A stretch of DNA of 38,308 nt, taken from Actinomadura craniellae. Lineage in GTDB: Bacteria; Actinomycetota; Actinomycetes; Streptosporangiales; Streptosporangiaceae. Position 1 is the first letter of the stretch. Each line of letters begins with the position of its first letter. The position numbers were made by a program, and so were the translations under genes. The notes beneath the pieces are model-generated. The model made no database searches, was not told the DNA's origin, and saw nothing but the letters and a program-made list of their open reading frames with translations. The stretch is from contig NZ_QLYX01000008.1 in NCBI RefSeq assembly GCF_003289645.1, forward strand, positions 272,147 through 310,454, in the 5' to 3' direction. This document shows positions 9,108 through 18,000 of this stretch, piece by piece.

Positions 9108-10028
9108 CTACTTCCGGACCGGGAACCTGGTGTCCAGCTCGTGGTTGAGCTGGACGACGTTGACCCGGGGCTCGCCCATGAAGCCGAGGTCCCGGCCCCG
9201 CCGGTTGGCGTCGATCGCCTGCAACACCCGCTCGACGGGGACGCCCCTGGTCCGGGCGACCCTGGCCGCCTGCAACCGAGCGTAGGCGGGGCTGATGTGC
9301 GGGTCCAAACCGCTGCCGCTGGCGGTCACCGCGTCGGCGGGAACCCGCGGGTCCGCCGGGGCGCCGCCCCGGACCGGTACGGTCGCGCCGGCGGCCAGGT
9401 CCTCGCCGGGGCGGGCGCACTCGACGCGGACGCCTTCGTAGGTGGCCAGGAAGGGGACGGCCGGGCACGCCTGGTTGGCGCTGACCACCCGGGTGGGCCG
9501 GGTGACCCGCCCGTCGGTGCCGCGCGGGCCGAACACCTTCAGTACCGCGCCCACCCCGTCGGGGGTGCAGTACGGCCGGGAGCCGTCCACGCCCTCCAGC
9601 TCGCCGATCGCCTTGCTGCGCGCGCACACCTGGGTGAGCAGGCTCTGCGACCCGTCGTCGCCGAGGGTGTCGAGGACGTCTTCGGGGCCGAGGTTGCTGG
9701 CCGCCGATCCGGTCGGGTTGTAGGAGGTGTCGTCGGGGTTCGGTGCCTCCTGCCCCTTGACGGGGCTGTCGATGGTGGCGGAGGGGCGGCTCTGGAAGTA
9801 CTGCGGTAGGGGGGTGCCGTCGGGGCCGGTGAAGGACTGGCCGATGAGCCGGCTGCCGACGACCTTCCCGCCGCTTTCGATCTTCGAGCCGCCGGCGCCG
9901 CCGCGCAGCCCGGGGAGCTGGGCGACGGCCATGACGGCCAGCGGGTAGAGCAGGCCGAGCAGGACGGTGAACACCAGCAGCGCGCGCAGCGCGGCCAGGT
10001 GGTTGCGGATCCACGTGGGCATCAGCAT
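9108..10028 (-). CDS. kdpC: KdpC subunit of K+-transporting ATPase, with long insertion
   Basis: KdpC is the single-pass subunit that stabilises the KdpFABC complex. The N-terminal membrane helix is at about 12-38, followed by [17 protein letters not shown] and SNLGP. The C-terminal core has [26 protein letters not shown] and [11 protein letters not shown]. At 306 residues it is about 110 longer than the E. coli protein. The extra residues form one insertion (about 120-205, with three cysteines) between the SNLGP motif and the VTASGSGLD motif. I believe such insertions occur in other actinobacterial KdpC proteins. The start at 10028 is one base from the kdpB stop; an ATG at 10022 is the alternative. 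Confidence 0.92.
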   Translation of the reverse strand: MLMPTWIRNHLAALRALLVFTVLLGLLYPLAVMAVAQLPGLRGGAGGSKIESGGKVVGSRLIGQSFTGPDGTPLPQYFQSRPSATIDSPVKGQEAPNPDDTSYNPTGSAASNLGPEDVLDTLGDDGSQSLLTQVCARSKAIGELEGVDGSRPYCTPDGVGAVLKVFGPRGTDGRVTRPTRVVSANQACPAVPFLATYEGVRVECARPGEDLAAGATVPVRGGAPADPRVPADAVTASGSGLDPHISPAYARLQAARVARTRGVPVERVLQAIDANRRGRDLGFMGEPRVNVVQLNHELDTRFPVRK

Positions 10029-10029
10029 G

Positions 10030-12147
10030 TCAGGACATCCCAGGAAGGAACTGGACGAAGAGGTCGATGATCTTGATGCCGACGAACGGGGCGACGATCC
10101 CGCCCAACCCGTAGATCGACAGGTTGCGGGTCAGCAGCGTGGACGCCCCGGCGGGCCGGTAGGCGACGCCGCGCAGCGCCAGCGGGATCAGCGCGATGAT
10201 GACCAGCGCGTTGAAGACGACGGCCGACAGGATCGCCGACTGGGGGCTGTGCAGGCGCATCACGTTGAGCGCGTCCAGCCCGGGATACAGCGCCACGAAC
10301 AGCGCCGGGATGATGGCGAAGTACTTGGCGATGTCGTTGGCGATCGAGAAGGTCGTCAGCGCGCCGCGGGTGATGAGCAGCTGCTTGCCGATCTCCACGA
10401 TCTCGATGAGCTTGGTGGGGTCGGAGTCGAGGTCCACCATGTTGCCGGCCTCCTTGGCGGCCGACGTCCCGGTGTTCATCGCCACCCCGACGTCCGCCTG
10501 GGCCAGCGCGGGGGCGTCGTTGGTGCCGTCCCCGGTCATGGCGACCAGCCGGCCGCCCTCCTGCTCCTTCTTGATCAGTGCCAGCTTGTCCTCGGGACGG
10601 GCCTCGGCGAGGAAGTCGTCCACCCCGGCCTCGTCGGCGATCGCCTTGGCGGTCAGCGGGTTGTCGCCGGTGATCATGATGGTGCGGATGCCCATCGCGC
10701 GCATCTCGTCGAACCGCTCGCGCATGCCGTGCTTGACGACGTCCTTGAGGTGGATCACGCCGAGCAGCCGGGTGCCGGAAGGCGTCTTCTCGGCCACCGC
10801 CAGGGGCGTGCCGCCACCGGCGGAGACGCCGTCGACGATCTCGCCGAGCTGGACCGGCACGCTGCCGCCCTGGCCGCGGACCCACTCGGCGACCGCGCCC
10901 GCGGCGCCCTTGCGCAGGGAGCGGCCCTCGTTGTCCAGGTCCACACCCGACATCCGGGTCTGCGCGGTGAACTCCACCCAGCGGGCCCGGTCGAGCTCGC
11001 CGGCGGCGCGCTCGCGCAGCCCGTACCGCTGCTTGACCAGCACCACCACCGACCGGCCCTCCGGGGTCTCGTCGGCCAGGCTGGACAGCTGCGCGGCGTC
11101 GGCCAGCACGTCGGGGGCGACCCCGTCCAGCGGGATCAGGTCGGCCGCCTGCCGGTTGCCCAGCGTGATGGTGCCGGTCTTGTCCAGCAGCAGCGTGCTG
11201 ACGTCCCCGGCGGCCTCGACGGCGCGCCCGCTCATGGCCAGCACGTTGCGCTGCACCAGGCGGTCCATGCCGGCGATGCCGATCGCCGACAGCAGCGCCC
11301 CGATGGTGGTCGGGATCAGGCAGATCAGCAGCGAGACCAGCACGATGCCGGTGACACCGCCGGAGCCCAGGGCGAGCGAGTCGGGCACCCCGGGCTGGGT
11401 GCTCTTGGAGTAGATCGCCAGCGGCTGGAGGGTGGCCACCGCCAGCAGGAAGATGACCGTGAGCGCGGCGAGCAGGATGTTCAGCGCGATCTCGTTCGGC
11501 GTCTTCTGCCGGGACGCGCCCTCCACCAGGGCGATCATCCGGTCGATGAAGCTCTCGCCGGGCCGCTGGGTGACGTGCACCACGATCCGGTCCGACAGCA
11601 CCCGGGTGCCGCCGGTCACCGCGGACCGGTCGCCGCCGGACTCCCGGATGACCGGTGCGGACTCGCCGGTGATGGCGGACTCGTCCACGCTGGCGATGCC
11701 CTCCACCACATCGCCGTCGGCGGGGACGAGCTGCCCGGCCTCGACGACCACATGGTCGCCGCGGCGCAGGTCGGCGGCGGCCACCGGCTCCTCGGGGACG
11801 TCCCGGCCCGGCTCCCAGCCGCGCAGCCGGCGGGCGGTCATCTCCTGCTTGGCCTTGCGCAGGGTGGCGGCCTGGGCCCGGCCGCGCCCCTCGGCGACGG
11901 CCTCGGCCAGGTTGGCGAACAGGACGGTCAGCCACAGCCAGACCACGATCAGCCAGGCGAACCAGCTCGGTTCCAGCGCGGCCAGCACAGTGGACCAGAC
12001 GGCGCCGATCTCGACGATCAGCATGACCGGGTTGCGCCACAGCGTCCGGGGATCGAGCTTGCGCAGCGCGTCCGGCAGGGACCGGGCGAGCTGCTTGGGG
12101 TCGAACAGACCGCCCCGCACCCGGTTCCGGGGGGTGGGCGTGGGCAT
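10030..12147 (-). CDS. kdpB: KdpB, ATP-hydrolysing subunit of K+-transporting ATPase
   Basis: This 705-residue P-type ATPase subunit has actuator motif [11 protein letters not shown], the LIPTTIG membrane motif, phosphorylation site DKTGTIT with Asp322, and hinge motif [25 protein letters not shown] hydrolysis here drives K+ uptake through KdpA. The frame is open upstream through kdpA DNA. The ATG at 12147 is preferred because it forms an ATGA overlap with the kdpA stop and leads directly into a normal KdpB N-terminus ([20 protein letters not shown]). Confidence 0.96.
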   Translation of the reverse strand: MPTPTPRNRVRGGLFDPKQLARSLPDALRKLDPRTLWRNPVMLIVEIGAVWSTVLAALEPSWFAWLIVVWLWLTVLFANLAEAVAEGRGRAQAATLRKAKQEMTARRLRGWEPGRDVPEEPVAAADLRRGDHVVVEAGQLVPADGDVVEGIASVDESAITGESAPVIRESGGDRSAVTGGTRVLSDRIVVHVTQRPGESFIDRMIALVEGASRQKTPNEIALNILLAALTVIFLLAVATLQPLAIYSKSTQPGVPDSLALGSGGVTGIVLVSLLICLIPTTIGALLSAIGIAGMDRLVQRNVLAMSGRAVEAAGDVSTLLLDKTGTITLGNRQAADLIPLDGVAPDVLADAAQLSSLADETPEGRSVVVLVKQRYGLRERAAGELDRARWVEFTAQTRMSGVDLDNEGRSLRKGAAGAVAEWVRGQGGSVPVQLGEIVDGVSAGGGTPLAVAEKTPSGTRLLGVIHLKDVVKHGMRERFDEMRAMGIRTIMITGDNPLTAKAIADEAGVDDFLAEARPEDKLALIKKEQEGGRLVAMTGDGTNDAPALAQADVGVAMNTGTSAAKEAGNMVDLDSDPTKLIEIVEIGKQLLITRGALTTFSIANDIAKYFAIIPALFVALYPGLDALNVMRLHSPQSAILSAVVFNALVIIALIPLALRGVAYRPAGASTLLTRNLSIYGLGGIVAPFVGIKIIDLFVQFLPGMS

Positions 12148-13808
12148 CAGTGGAGTCCTTCCGCGAGGGGCCCGAGCGCGAGCGCGGGCAGGAACGTGAG
12201 GGCGACGAGGATCACCGTGACTCCGGTGACCATGCCGACGAACTGCGGCCGGTGGGTGGGGAGCGTCCCCGCCGAGACGTGGGTGCCGCCCTGCCGGGCG
12301 AGGGACCCGGCCAGCCCCAGGACGAGGATGATCGGCAGGAACCGGCCGAGCACCATGCACAGGCCCAGCGCGGTGTCGTACCAGACCGTGTTGACGGTGA
12401 CGCCGGCGAACGCCGACCCGTTGTTGTTGGAGGCGGAGGTGAACGCGTAGAGCACCTCTGACAGGCCGTGCGGGCCGCTGTTGAGCATGGCCGCCCGGCC
12501 GCTCTCGGTGGCCATCGCGACCGCGGTGCCCGCCAGCACCAGCGCCGGGGTGACCAGGAAGTACAGCGAGGCGTACTTGATCTCCCGGGAGCCGATCTTC
12601 TTGCCCAGGTACTCGGGGGTGCGGCCGACCATCAGGCCGGCGACGAAGACGGTGATGACGGCGAGGATGAGCATGCCGTACAGGCCGGCGCCCACCCCGC
12701 CCGGCGCGACCTCGCCGAGCATCATGTTGACCAGCGGCATCATGCCGCCGAGCGCGGTGTAGGAGTCGTGGAAGGAGTTCACCGCGCCGGTGGAGGTCAG
12801 CGTGGTCGAGGCGGCGAACACCGCCGAGTTCGCCACGCCGAACCGGGCCTCGGTGCCCTCGGTGGCGGCGCCGACCGCTTCCGGCACGGTGCCCTGGTGC
12901 ATGAGCTGGAACGTCATGGTGAGCGAGATGCTGACGACCGCCAGGATCCCCATCACGGCGGCGATCGCGTAGCCCTGCCGGAGCTGGCCCACGATCCGCC
13001 CGAACGTGCGGGTCAGCGCGAACGGGATCATCAGCAGCAGGAAGATCTCCAGCCAGTTCGTCCAGGGGGTGGGGTTCTCGAACGGGTGGGCGGAGTTGGC
13101 GTTGTAGAAGCCGCCGCCGTTGGTGCCCAGTTCCTTGATGGCCTCCTGGCTGGCGACCGGCCCGCCGGTGAGGTGCTGCGTGCCGCCGGCGACCGTGCCG
13201 ACGGTGTCCGGTGAGGCCAGGTTCTGCACCACGCCCCCGGCCACCAGCACGAGGGCGCCGACGAACGCGATGGGCAGCAGGATCCGCAGCGCGCCGCGCA
13301 CCAGGTCCACCCAGAAGTTGCCCAGGTGACCGGACCCGCGCCGGGCGAACCCGCGGACCAGCACGATCGCGATCGCCATGCCGACCGCCGCGGACACGAA
13401 GTTCTGCACCGCCAGCCCGGCCATCTGCACCAGGTGGCCCATGGTCTGCTCGCCCGCGTAGGACTGCCAGTTGGTGTTGGTGACGAAGCTGACCGCGGTG
13501 TTCCACGCCTGGTCCGGCTTGACCGGGTCGAAGCCCAGGTTCAGCGGCAGGTACTGCTGCACCCGCTGGAACGCGTACAGCAGCAGGATGCTGATGGCCG
13601 AGAAGGCCAGGACGCTGCGGGCGTAGGCACCCCAGGTCTGCTCCGCGTCGGGGCGGACGCCGACCAGCCGGTAGAGGAGGCGTTCGATCCGCCAGTGCCC
13701 GGGGTCGGTGTAGACCCGGTACATGTAGTCGCCCAGCGGCCGGTAGACCACGGCCAGGGCGAGGACGAGGGAGCCGAAGAAGACGACTCCCGCCAGGGTG
13801 CCGTTCAC
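12147..13808 (-). CDS. kdpA: KdpA, K+-channel-like subunit of K+-transporting ATPase
   Basis: This 553-residue polytopic membrane protein carries the selectivity-filter-like regions of KdpA, including [49 protein letters not shown] and [13 protein letters not shown]. It binds and conducts K+ in the KdpFABC complex. It starts at a GTG (13808) that shares one base with the kdpF stop (TAGTG) and ends in an ATGA overlap with kdpB. Its length is normal for the family. Confidence 0.96.
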   Translation of the reverse strand: MNGTLAGVVFFGSLVLALAVVYRPLGDYMYRVYTDPGHWRIERLLYRLVGVRPDAEQTWGAYARSVLAFSAISILLLYAFQRVQQYLPLNLGFDPVKPDQAWNTAVSFVTNTNWQSYAGEQTMGHLVQMAGLAVQNFVSAAVGMAIAIVLVRGFARRGSGHLGNFWVDLVRGALRILLPIAFVGALVLVAGGVVQNLASPDTVGTVAGGTQHLTGGPVASQEAIKELGTNGGGFYNANSAHPFENPTPWTNWLEIFLLLMIPFALTRTFGRIVGQLRQGYAIAAVMGILAVVSISLTMTFQLMHQGTVPEAVGAATEGTEARFGVANSAVFAASTTLTSTGAVNSFHDSYTALGGMMPLVNMMLGEVAPGGVGAGLYGMLILAVITVFVAGLMVGRTPEYLGKKIGSREIKYASLYFLVTPALVLAGTAVAMATESGRAAMLNSGPHGLSEVLYAFTSASNNNGSAFAGVTVNTVWYDTALGLCMVLGRFLPIILVLGLAGSLARQGGTHVSAGTLPTHRPQFVGMVTGVTVILVALTFLPALALGPLAEGLH

Positions 13809-13897
13809 TAGAACCTCTCCGGGAACACCAGCGCGACGATCAGAAAGACGATCAAGGCCGCGGCCAGCACGAGGCCCACGGCGTTTTCGAACGTCAC
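13808..13897 (-). CDS. kdpF: KdpF, small membrane subunit of K+-transporting ATPase
   Basis: This 29-residue single-helix protein was translated by hand: GTG start at 13897, [16 protein letters not shown] hydrophobic core, and C-terminal PERF before TAG. The ending and size match actinobacterial KdpF, a lipid-like stabiliser of the Kdp complex. It overlaps the upstream small ORF by 4 bp (GTGA) and kdpA by 1 bp, so it is translationally coupled to both. It is short enough to be missed by automated calling. Confidence 0.88.
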   Translation of the reverse strand: MTFENAVGLVLAAALIVFLIVALVFPERF

Positions 13898-13977
13898 AGC
13901 CGCTCGACCGCCTTCACGACCAGGGCGAACAGCGCGAAGACCGCGACTGTCAGCAGGACGAACACCAGATCAGGCAT
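13894..13977 (-). CDS. Small single-helix membrane protein at the head of the kdp operon
   Basis: A 27-residue ORF begins with [17 protein letters not shown] and ends KAVERL. It is one hydrophobic helix with a basic C-terminus, so the predicted topology is N-out or embedded. The ATG at 13977 has AAGGA 9 bases upstream; an in-frame ATG at 13986 is too close to that site. Its stop overlaps the kdpF start as GTGA. I believe similar tiny proteins precede kdpF in other actinobacteria, but I know no assigned function. It could be a further accessory of KdpFABC or a coupling leader peptide. Confidence 0.65.
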   Translation of the reverse strand: MPDLVFVLLTVAVFALFALVVKAVERL

Positions 13978-13980
13978 CTC

Positions 13981-14090
13981 TCGCATTCCTTGTCGGTTCG
14001 CGGGCGCGGGGCCCTCACCCAGGGAGGTTCACCCCAGCCGCGCCCGCATTCGGCTTGGTACAAAAGGAGTGAAACGCCTGATCAGTGCGA
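13981..14090 (-). promoter_or_regulatory. Candidate c-di-AMP riboswitch (ydaO-yuaA-like) in kdp leader
   Basis: On the kdp strand the leader has a closing stem TCGCA (14090-14086) with TGCGA (13985-13981). Inside it, an ACCA segment is followed by a hairpin AGCCG/CGGCT and then TGGGGTGAACC. Near the 3' side is GCGAACCGACAAGGA. These resemble the conserved core of the ydaO-yuaA motif (ACCA-stem-TGGGGTGAAtC, and CGAAtCCGACA) in the right order. The usual GGGGGAA before ACCA is not seen, so the 5' half is weak. The 3' strand of the closing stem adjoins the AAGGA ribosome site, which suggests translational or folding control of the operon. Confidence 0.4.
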
Positions 14091-14184
14091 TAAGTGACTT
14101 CTTTAACGCCCTCTTAGCGCGGCCCCCGCGAGTTTTGATACCTCTCTGACACGGCCGCGCACGGCGCTACCACCGGAGGGGCGA
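13991..14184. promoter_or_regulatory. Divergent promoter region between kdp operon and hydrolase gene
   Basis: About 200 bp separates the first kdp ORF from the hydrolase ATG at 14185. The central part (14055-14110) is locally AT-rich, with TGGTACAAAAGGAG and GATAAGTGACTTCTTTAACG. It probably holds the kdp promoter and any KdpE site. The hydrolase has a strong GGAGGGG ribosome site at 14176-14182. I cannot define exact -10 and -35 boxes for either direction. Confidence 0.45.
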
Positions 14185-15015
14185 ATGGCCACCGTCATCG
14201 GGATCCACGGCACCGGCAAGTACGAGTACTTCCAGCGGGAGGGCACGGCCGAGGCCGCGTCGGCCGCGCTCGGCCGCGTCTGGTCCCGCTGGCTGGGCGA
14301 AGGGATGGCCGCGGCGGGCCGTCCCGGGCCACCGGTGACCACCGGCTACTACGCCCACCACCTGCACCGGGGCACCATGCAGGGACCCGACGACCCGGGG
14401 ATGCTCGACGCCGAGGCGCAGGAACTGCTGATCTCCTGGGTGGACCTGCTCCGGACGCGCCCGCAGACCCCCATGGGCCCCCGCACCGCCCGCGCCCGCG
14501 GCGCCGCCGACTGGGTGGCCCGCAAGCACGGCGACGCCGCACGCCGCCTCGTCACCACCCTCTCCCGCGAGATGACCGCCTACCTGCGGGAACCGGCGGG
14601 CCGGCGGCGGATCGCGGCCCGGGAGGCGGTGGCCGGTGCCGTCCGCGCCGCGCCCGGCCCCGTCACCGTGCTCGCGCACTCGCTGGGCAGCGTCGTGGCC
14701 TACGAGGCGCTGTGGGCGCACCCCGAACTGCGGGTCGGCCACCTGGTCACCCTCGGCAGCCCGCTCGGCATGCCGGGCGCCGTGTTCGAGCGCCTCGTCC
14801 CGGCCCCCCGCGCCGGCCGGGGCGCCCGCCCGCCCGGCGTGACCCGGTGGACCAACCTGGCCGACGTCGGCGACCTCGTCGCGATCCCCCGCACCGGCCT
14901 GAGCGGCGGGTTCGACGGCGTCGACGCCGACCACCCCGACCTGGTCATCGGCGAGCGCGACTTCCACACCGCCCGGGGCTACCTCTCCTGCCCGGACGTC
15001 GCCCGCCTGCTGTGA
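14185..15015 (+). CDS. Alpha/beta-hydrolase-fold protein (PGAP1/lipase-like)
   Basis: This 276-residue protein opens with the oxyanion-type segment VIGIHGTGKYEYF. It has a nucleophile elbow AHSLGS with Ser166, and candidate acid and base residues in NLADVGDLVAIP (about Asp231-234) and DFHTARGYL (His261). The segment VTLGSPLGMP after the elbow is typical of PGAP1-like and lipase-like esterases. No signal peptide is present, so it should act in the cytoplasm on an ester, thioester or lipid. It converges on the caspase-STAND-kinase gene with only 36 bp between stops. Convergent genes cannot share a transcript, so a functional link rests only on proximity and on the known presence of alpha/beta hydrolases in bacterial conflict systems. 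Confidence 0.8.
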   Translation: MATVIGIHGTGKYEYFQREGTAEAASAALGRVWSRWLGEGMAAAGRPGPPVTTGYYAHHLHRGTMQGPDDPGMLDAEAQELLISWVDLLRTRPQTPMGPRTARARGAADWVARKHGDAARRLVTTLSREMTAYLREPAGRRRIAAREAVAGAVRAAPGPVTVLAHSLGSVVAYEALWAHPELRVGHLVTLGSPLGMPGAVFERLVPAPRAGRGARPPGVTRWTNLADVGDLVAIPRTGLSGGFDGVDADHPDLVIGERDFHTARGYLSCPDVARLL

Positions 15016-15051
15016 CCCGCCACCGGGCCGCGGTCCAGGCCGGGGAACCCG

Positions 15052-18000
15052 TCACAGGAGGGGCCGGGTGGTCCCGGTGGGCCAGGTGCGGCGGCCTGGC
15101 CAGGGCAGGCGGACCAACGGCCCGCCGGGCACGGCCCGCCGGGCGGCGCGGAGCTCGTTCCGGGCGACCTCCGCGACCATGTGGAGCGGGGCCGGCTGCC
15201 GGTTCCGCTGCTGCGGCACCCGGCTCAGCCAGCGGTCGACCAGCCGGCCCAGGTCGGCGGGTATCCCGGGGACCAGCCGGTCCACCCGTTCGGGCCGCCC
15301 CCCGCCGTCGAGGTGGCGCACGATGTCGCCCGGGGTCGCCGCGGTGCTGAGCTCGAGCGTGAGCGGGGCGCGCCCGGTGATCATCCAGTAGAGCAGGGCA
15401 CCGGCCCCGTAGAGGTCGGCCAGCGGCGTGCACCAGCCCGGCGGCTGGAGGATCTGCTCCGGGGCGGCGAAGAAGGGGGTGCCGCCCGTCATCGGCTCCC
15501 GGCCGGGCTCGGTGTTCCACTGGGCGGACAGGCCCCAGTCGATGATCTTCGCGTCCCCGCGGTCGAGCACGATGTTCCCCGGCTTGACGTCCAGATGGAC
15601 GAGCCCCGCCCGGTGCGCCGCGGCCAGGCCGTCCAGGACCTGCTCGGCGATCCGCAGCACCGTGTCCAGGGTGCGCTCCGCGGCGGCGAAGACGCCGGTG
15701 AGGCTGCCCGGGTCGTACCGGGGCATGACCACGTAGGCGAATCCCTGCTCCTCGCCGGAGCCCAGGAGCGCCCGGATGTGCGGGTGTGTCGTGCGCACTC
15801 GCATGTCGTTGCGCAGCGCCCGGCGGCGCAGCACGCCGGCCCGGGTCGCCGAGCCGTGCGCGCCGGTGGGGACGAGCTTGACCAGCACCTCCGGTGCCGG
15901 GTCGCCGGCCGGCACGGCGGTCCAGATCGCGCTGTTGCCGGCCTGGTCGGAGCCGTCCAGGGGCGCCACCAGCCGCCACCGCCCGCCGAGCAGCAGGTCG
16001 GGCCGGGGCTGCCACGCCTCGCGGGCGTAGATCTCCTCCAACTGCCCGGCCCGGCCGAGGACGGAGGCGCCCTGCGCCGGGCCGGGCCGTTCCGGGGACT
16101 GCTGCCAGGGGTTGGGGCCGGCCGAGTCGTGGTTCGGTTCGCCGGGCCGTTCCGGGGACTGCCGCCAGGGGTTGGGGTCGGTCCAGTCGCGGTCCGGTTC
16201 GCCGGGCCGGCCCGGGGCCGGCCGCCAGGGGTTGGGGCCGATCGAGTCGTGGTTCGGTTCGCCGGGCCGTTCCGGGGACTGCCGCCAGGGGTTGGGGTCG
16301 GTCCAGTCGCGGTCCGGTTCGCCGGGCCAGCCCGGGGCCGGCCGCCAGGGGTTGGGGCCGGCCGAGTCCCGGTCCGGTTCGCCGGGCCGGCCCGCGGCCC
16401 GCCGCCAGGGGTTGGGGTCGGTCCAGTCCCGGTCGGGGTCGGCCTGGGACCCGTGCCCGGATCGGGCTTCGACCGGGAGCCCCGGGGCCGGTCGCGAGGA
16501 GGGCTCCGAGTCGTACTGGTCCGCCGGGACCGCCCAGGGAAGGTCGGTCCTCTCCGGGCCCGGCACCGGCGTGGTGGGGACGAGTTCGTCGAGCCGGCCG
16601 GCGTCGGCGGCGTGCTGCAACGCGTGCCGGAGCACGTAGGGCTCGGCCGCCGCCCAGTCCCGTTCCTCGGCCGGGCCGAGCGGGGCGAGCAGCAGGTCGA
16701 GGAACGCCGAGACCCGGGTGCGTTCGGCCGCCCGGAACCGGGCGTCGCCGCCCCGGCCGAGCAGGTGGTCGGCGAGCCCCTGGTGGAACAGCCGGTACAG
16801 GGTGGTCCCGTCCACGTCGGTGGCCTGGCGCAGGTAGAAGCGGCCGGCGTCCAGCGCCTCCCGCAACCGGTCCACGGCCGGTTCGGCGCCGCCGTCCAGG
16901 TACGCCCGGCACACCCGGCGCAGCACCGACAGGGGCATCCCGTTCCCGTAGGTGCGGGCCAGGGCGAGCATGACCGGGCGCAGCAGCGGCGACGTCCCGA
17001 TGTCCAGGTCGAGGGTGAGCACCTGTGGCAGGGCGCGCGGCACCTGCCGGCCCAGCGTCCGCGCCTCGCCGGGCGTGCCCACCGGCCGGTCGAGGGTGGC
17101 CGCCACCAGGTGCCGGGTGTACAGCCCGGCGACCAGGAACTCGCCCCAGCGGTGCCGGACGCCCTCCTCCGGTTCGGCGGAGAGGGTCGCCGCGACCCCG
17201 CGGGCGAACGCCCGGCGCACCGCGGCGCGCCCGCGGTAGGCGTCGCTGGCGTGCAGCAGTTCGGTGACGTACTCCTCCAGGTCGTCCTCCAGGACCTCGC
17301 GCGGCTGGCCGTCGAGGTCGACGAGGAGGGCGTCGCGGCGGGCGAGGTCGCGCAGCGGGGCGTAGTCGCCGTACCTGCGCACCCCCACCACCAGCCGGAC
17401 GAGCGGGGTCCCGTCGGGGCGCCGGGCGCGGACCAGGGGCAGCACCAGCTCGTCCATGAGCAGCGGGCCGTTCTCGGCCTCGTCCAGGGCGTCCAGGACG
17501 ATCGCGGGTGGCCGGGGCGCCCGCCGCAGCGCCTCCCCCAGGTCGTCGGGGAAGTCCAGCTCGCCGAGGCCGAGCTGGCGGGCCAGCGAACCGACCACCT
17601 CGTCGAGCCGGCGGCCCCGGGCGTGCACGGCCGCAACCGGGCCGTCCGTCTCGAAGAGGGCACGGCCGACGTGCTCCCACACCCGCCGGGTCGGCTCGCG
17701 CAGCCCCGGGTGCAGGGCGCAGACCAGCACGCCCAGCAGCGCGGACTTGCCCGCCCCCGGGCTGCCGGTGACGACGCCCAGGGGTTCGGCGGGCGCGTCC
17801 GGGGACTCGCCGCCGAGCAGCCAGGACAGCCGGCGCAGTTCCTTGCGGCGGCCGGTGAAGCACCCCGCCAGTTCGGTGAACCCGGGGGAGCGCCGGAACG
17901 GGCCGGCCCCGGCGGCCCGCTCGATGAAGTGGCGGGCGTCGAGCACCTCGTCGAGGTCGTCGAAGAACGGCAGCAGCCCGGGGTCCAGGCCGGCGCGCAG

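Noticed and set aside
6573-9809. A 1078-codon plus-strand open frame opposite kdpD and kdpC
   Set aside because: It is antisense to two certain genes, is composed of Gly, Arg, Val, Gln and His runs, and has no domain. Long shadow frames are expected at this GC content.
5857-10014. Continuous minus-strand frame of 1385 codons running through kdpD into kdpE
   Set aside because: The part upstream of 6537 is out of frame with KdpD and is Arg/Pro-rich. The real KdpE starts at 6537 with an ATGA overlap.
14185-15015. Hydrolase as a member of the kdp operon
   Set aside because: It is transcribed in the opposite direction with a separate ribosome site and shares only the intergenic region.
16081-16440. 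CRISPR array
   Set aside because: The units are contiguous 60-bp copies without spacers and encode an in-frame protein repeat.
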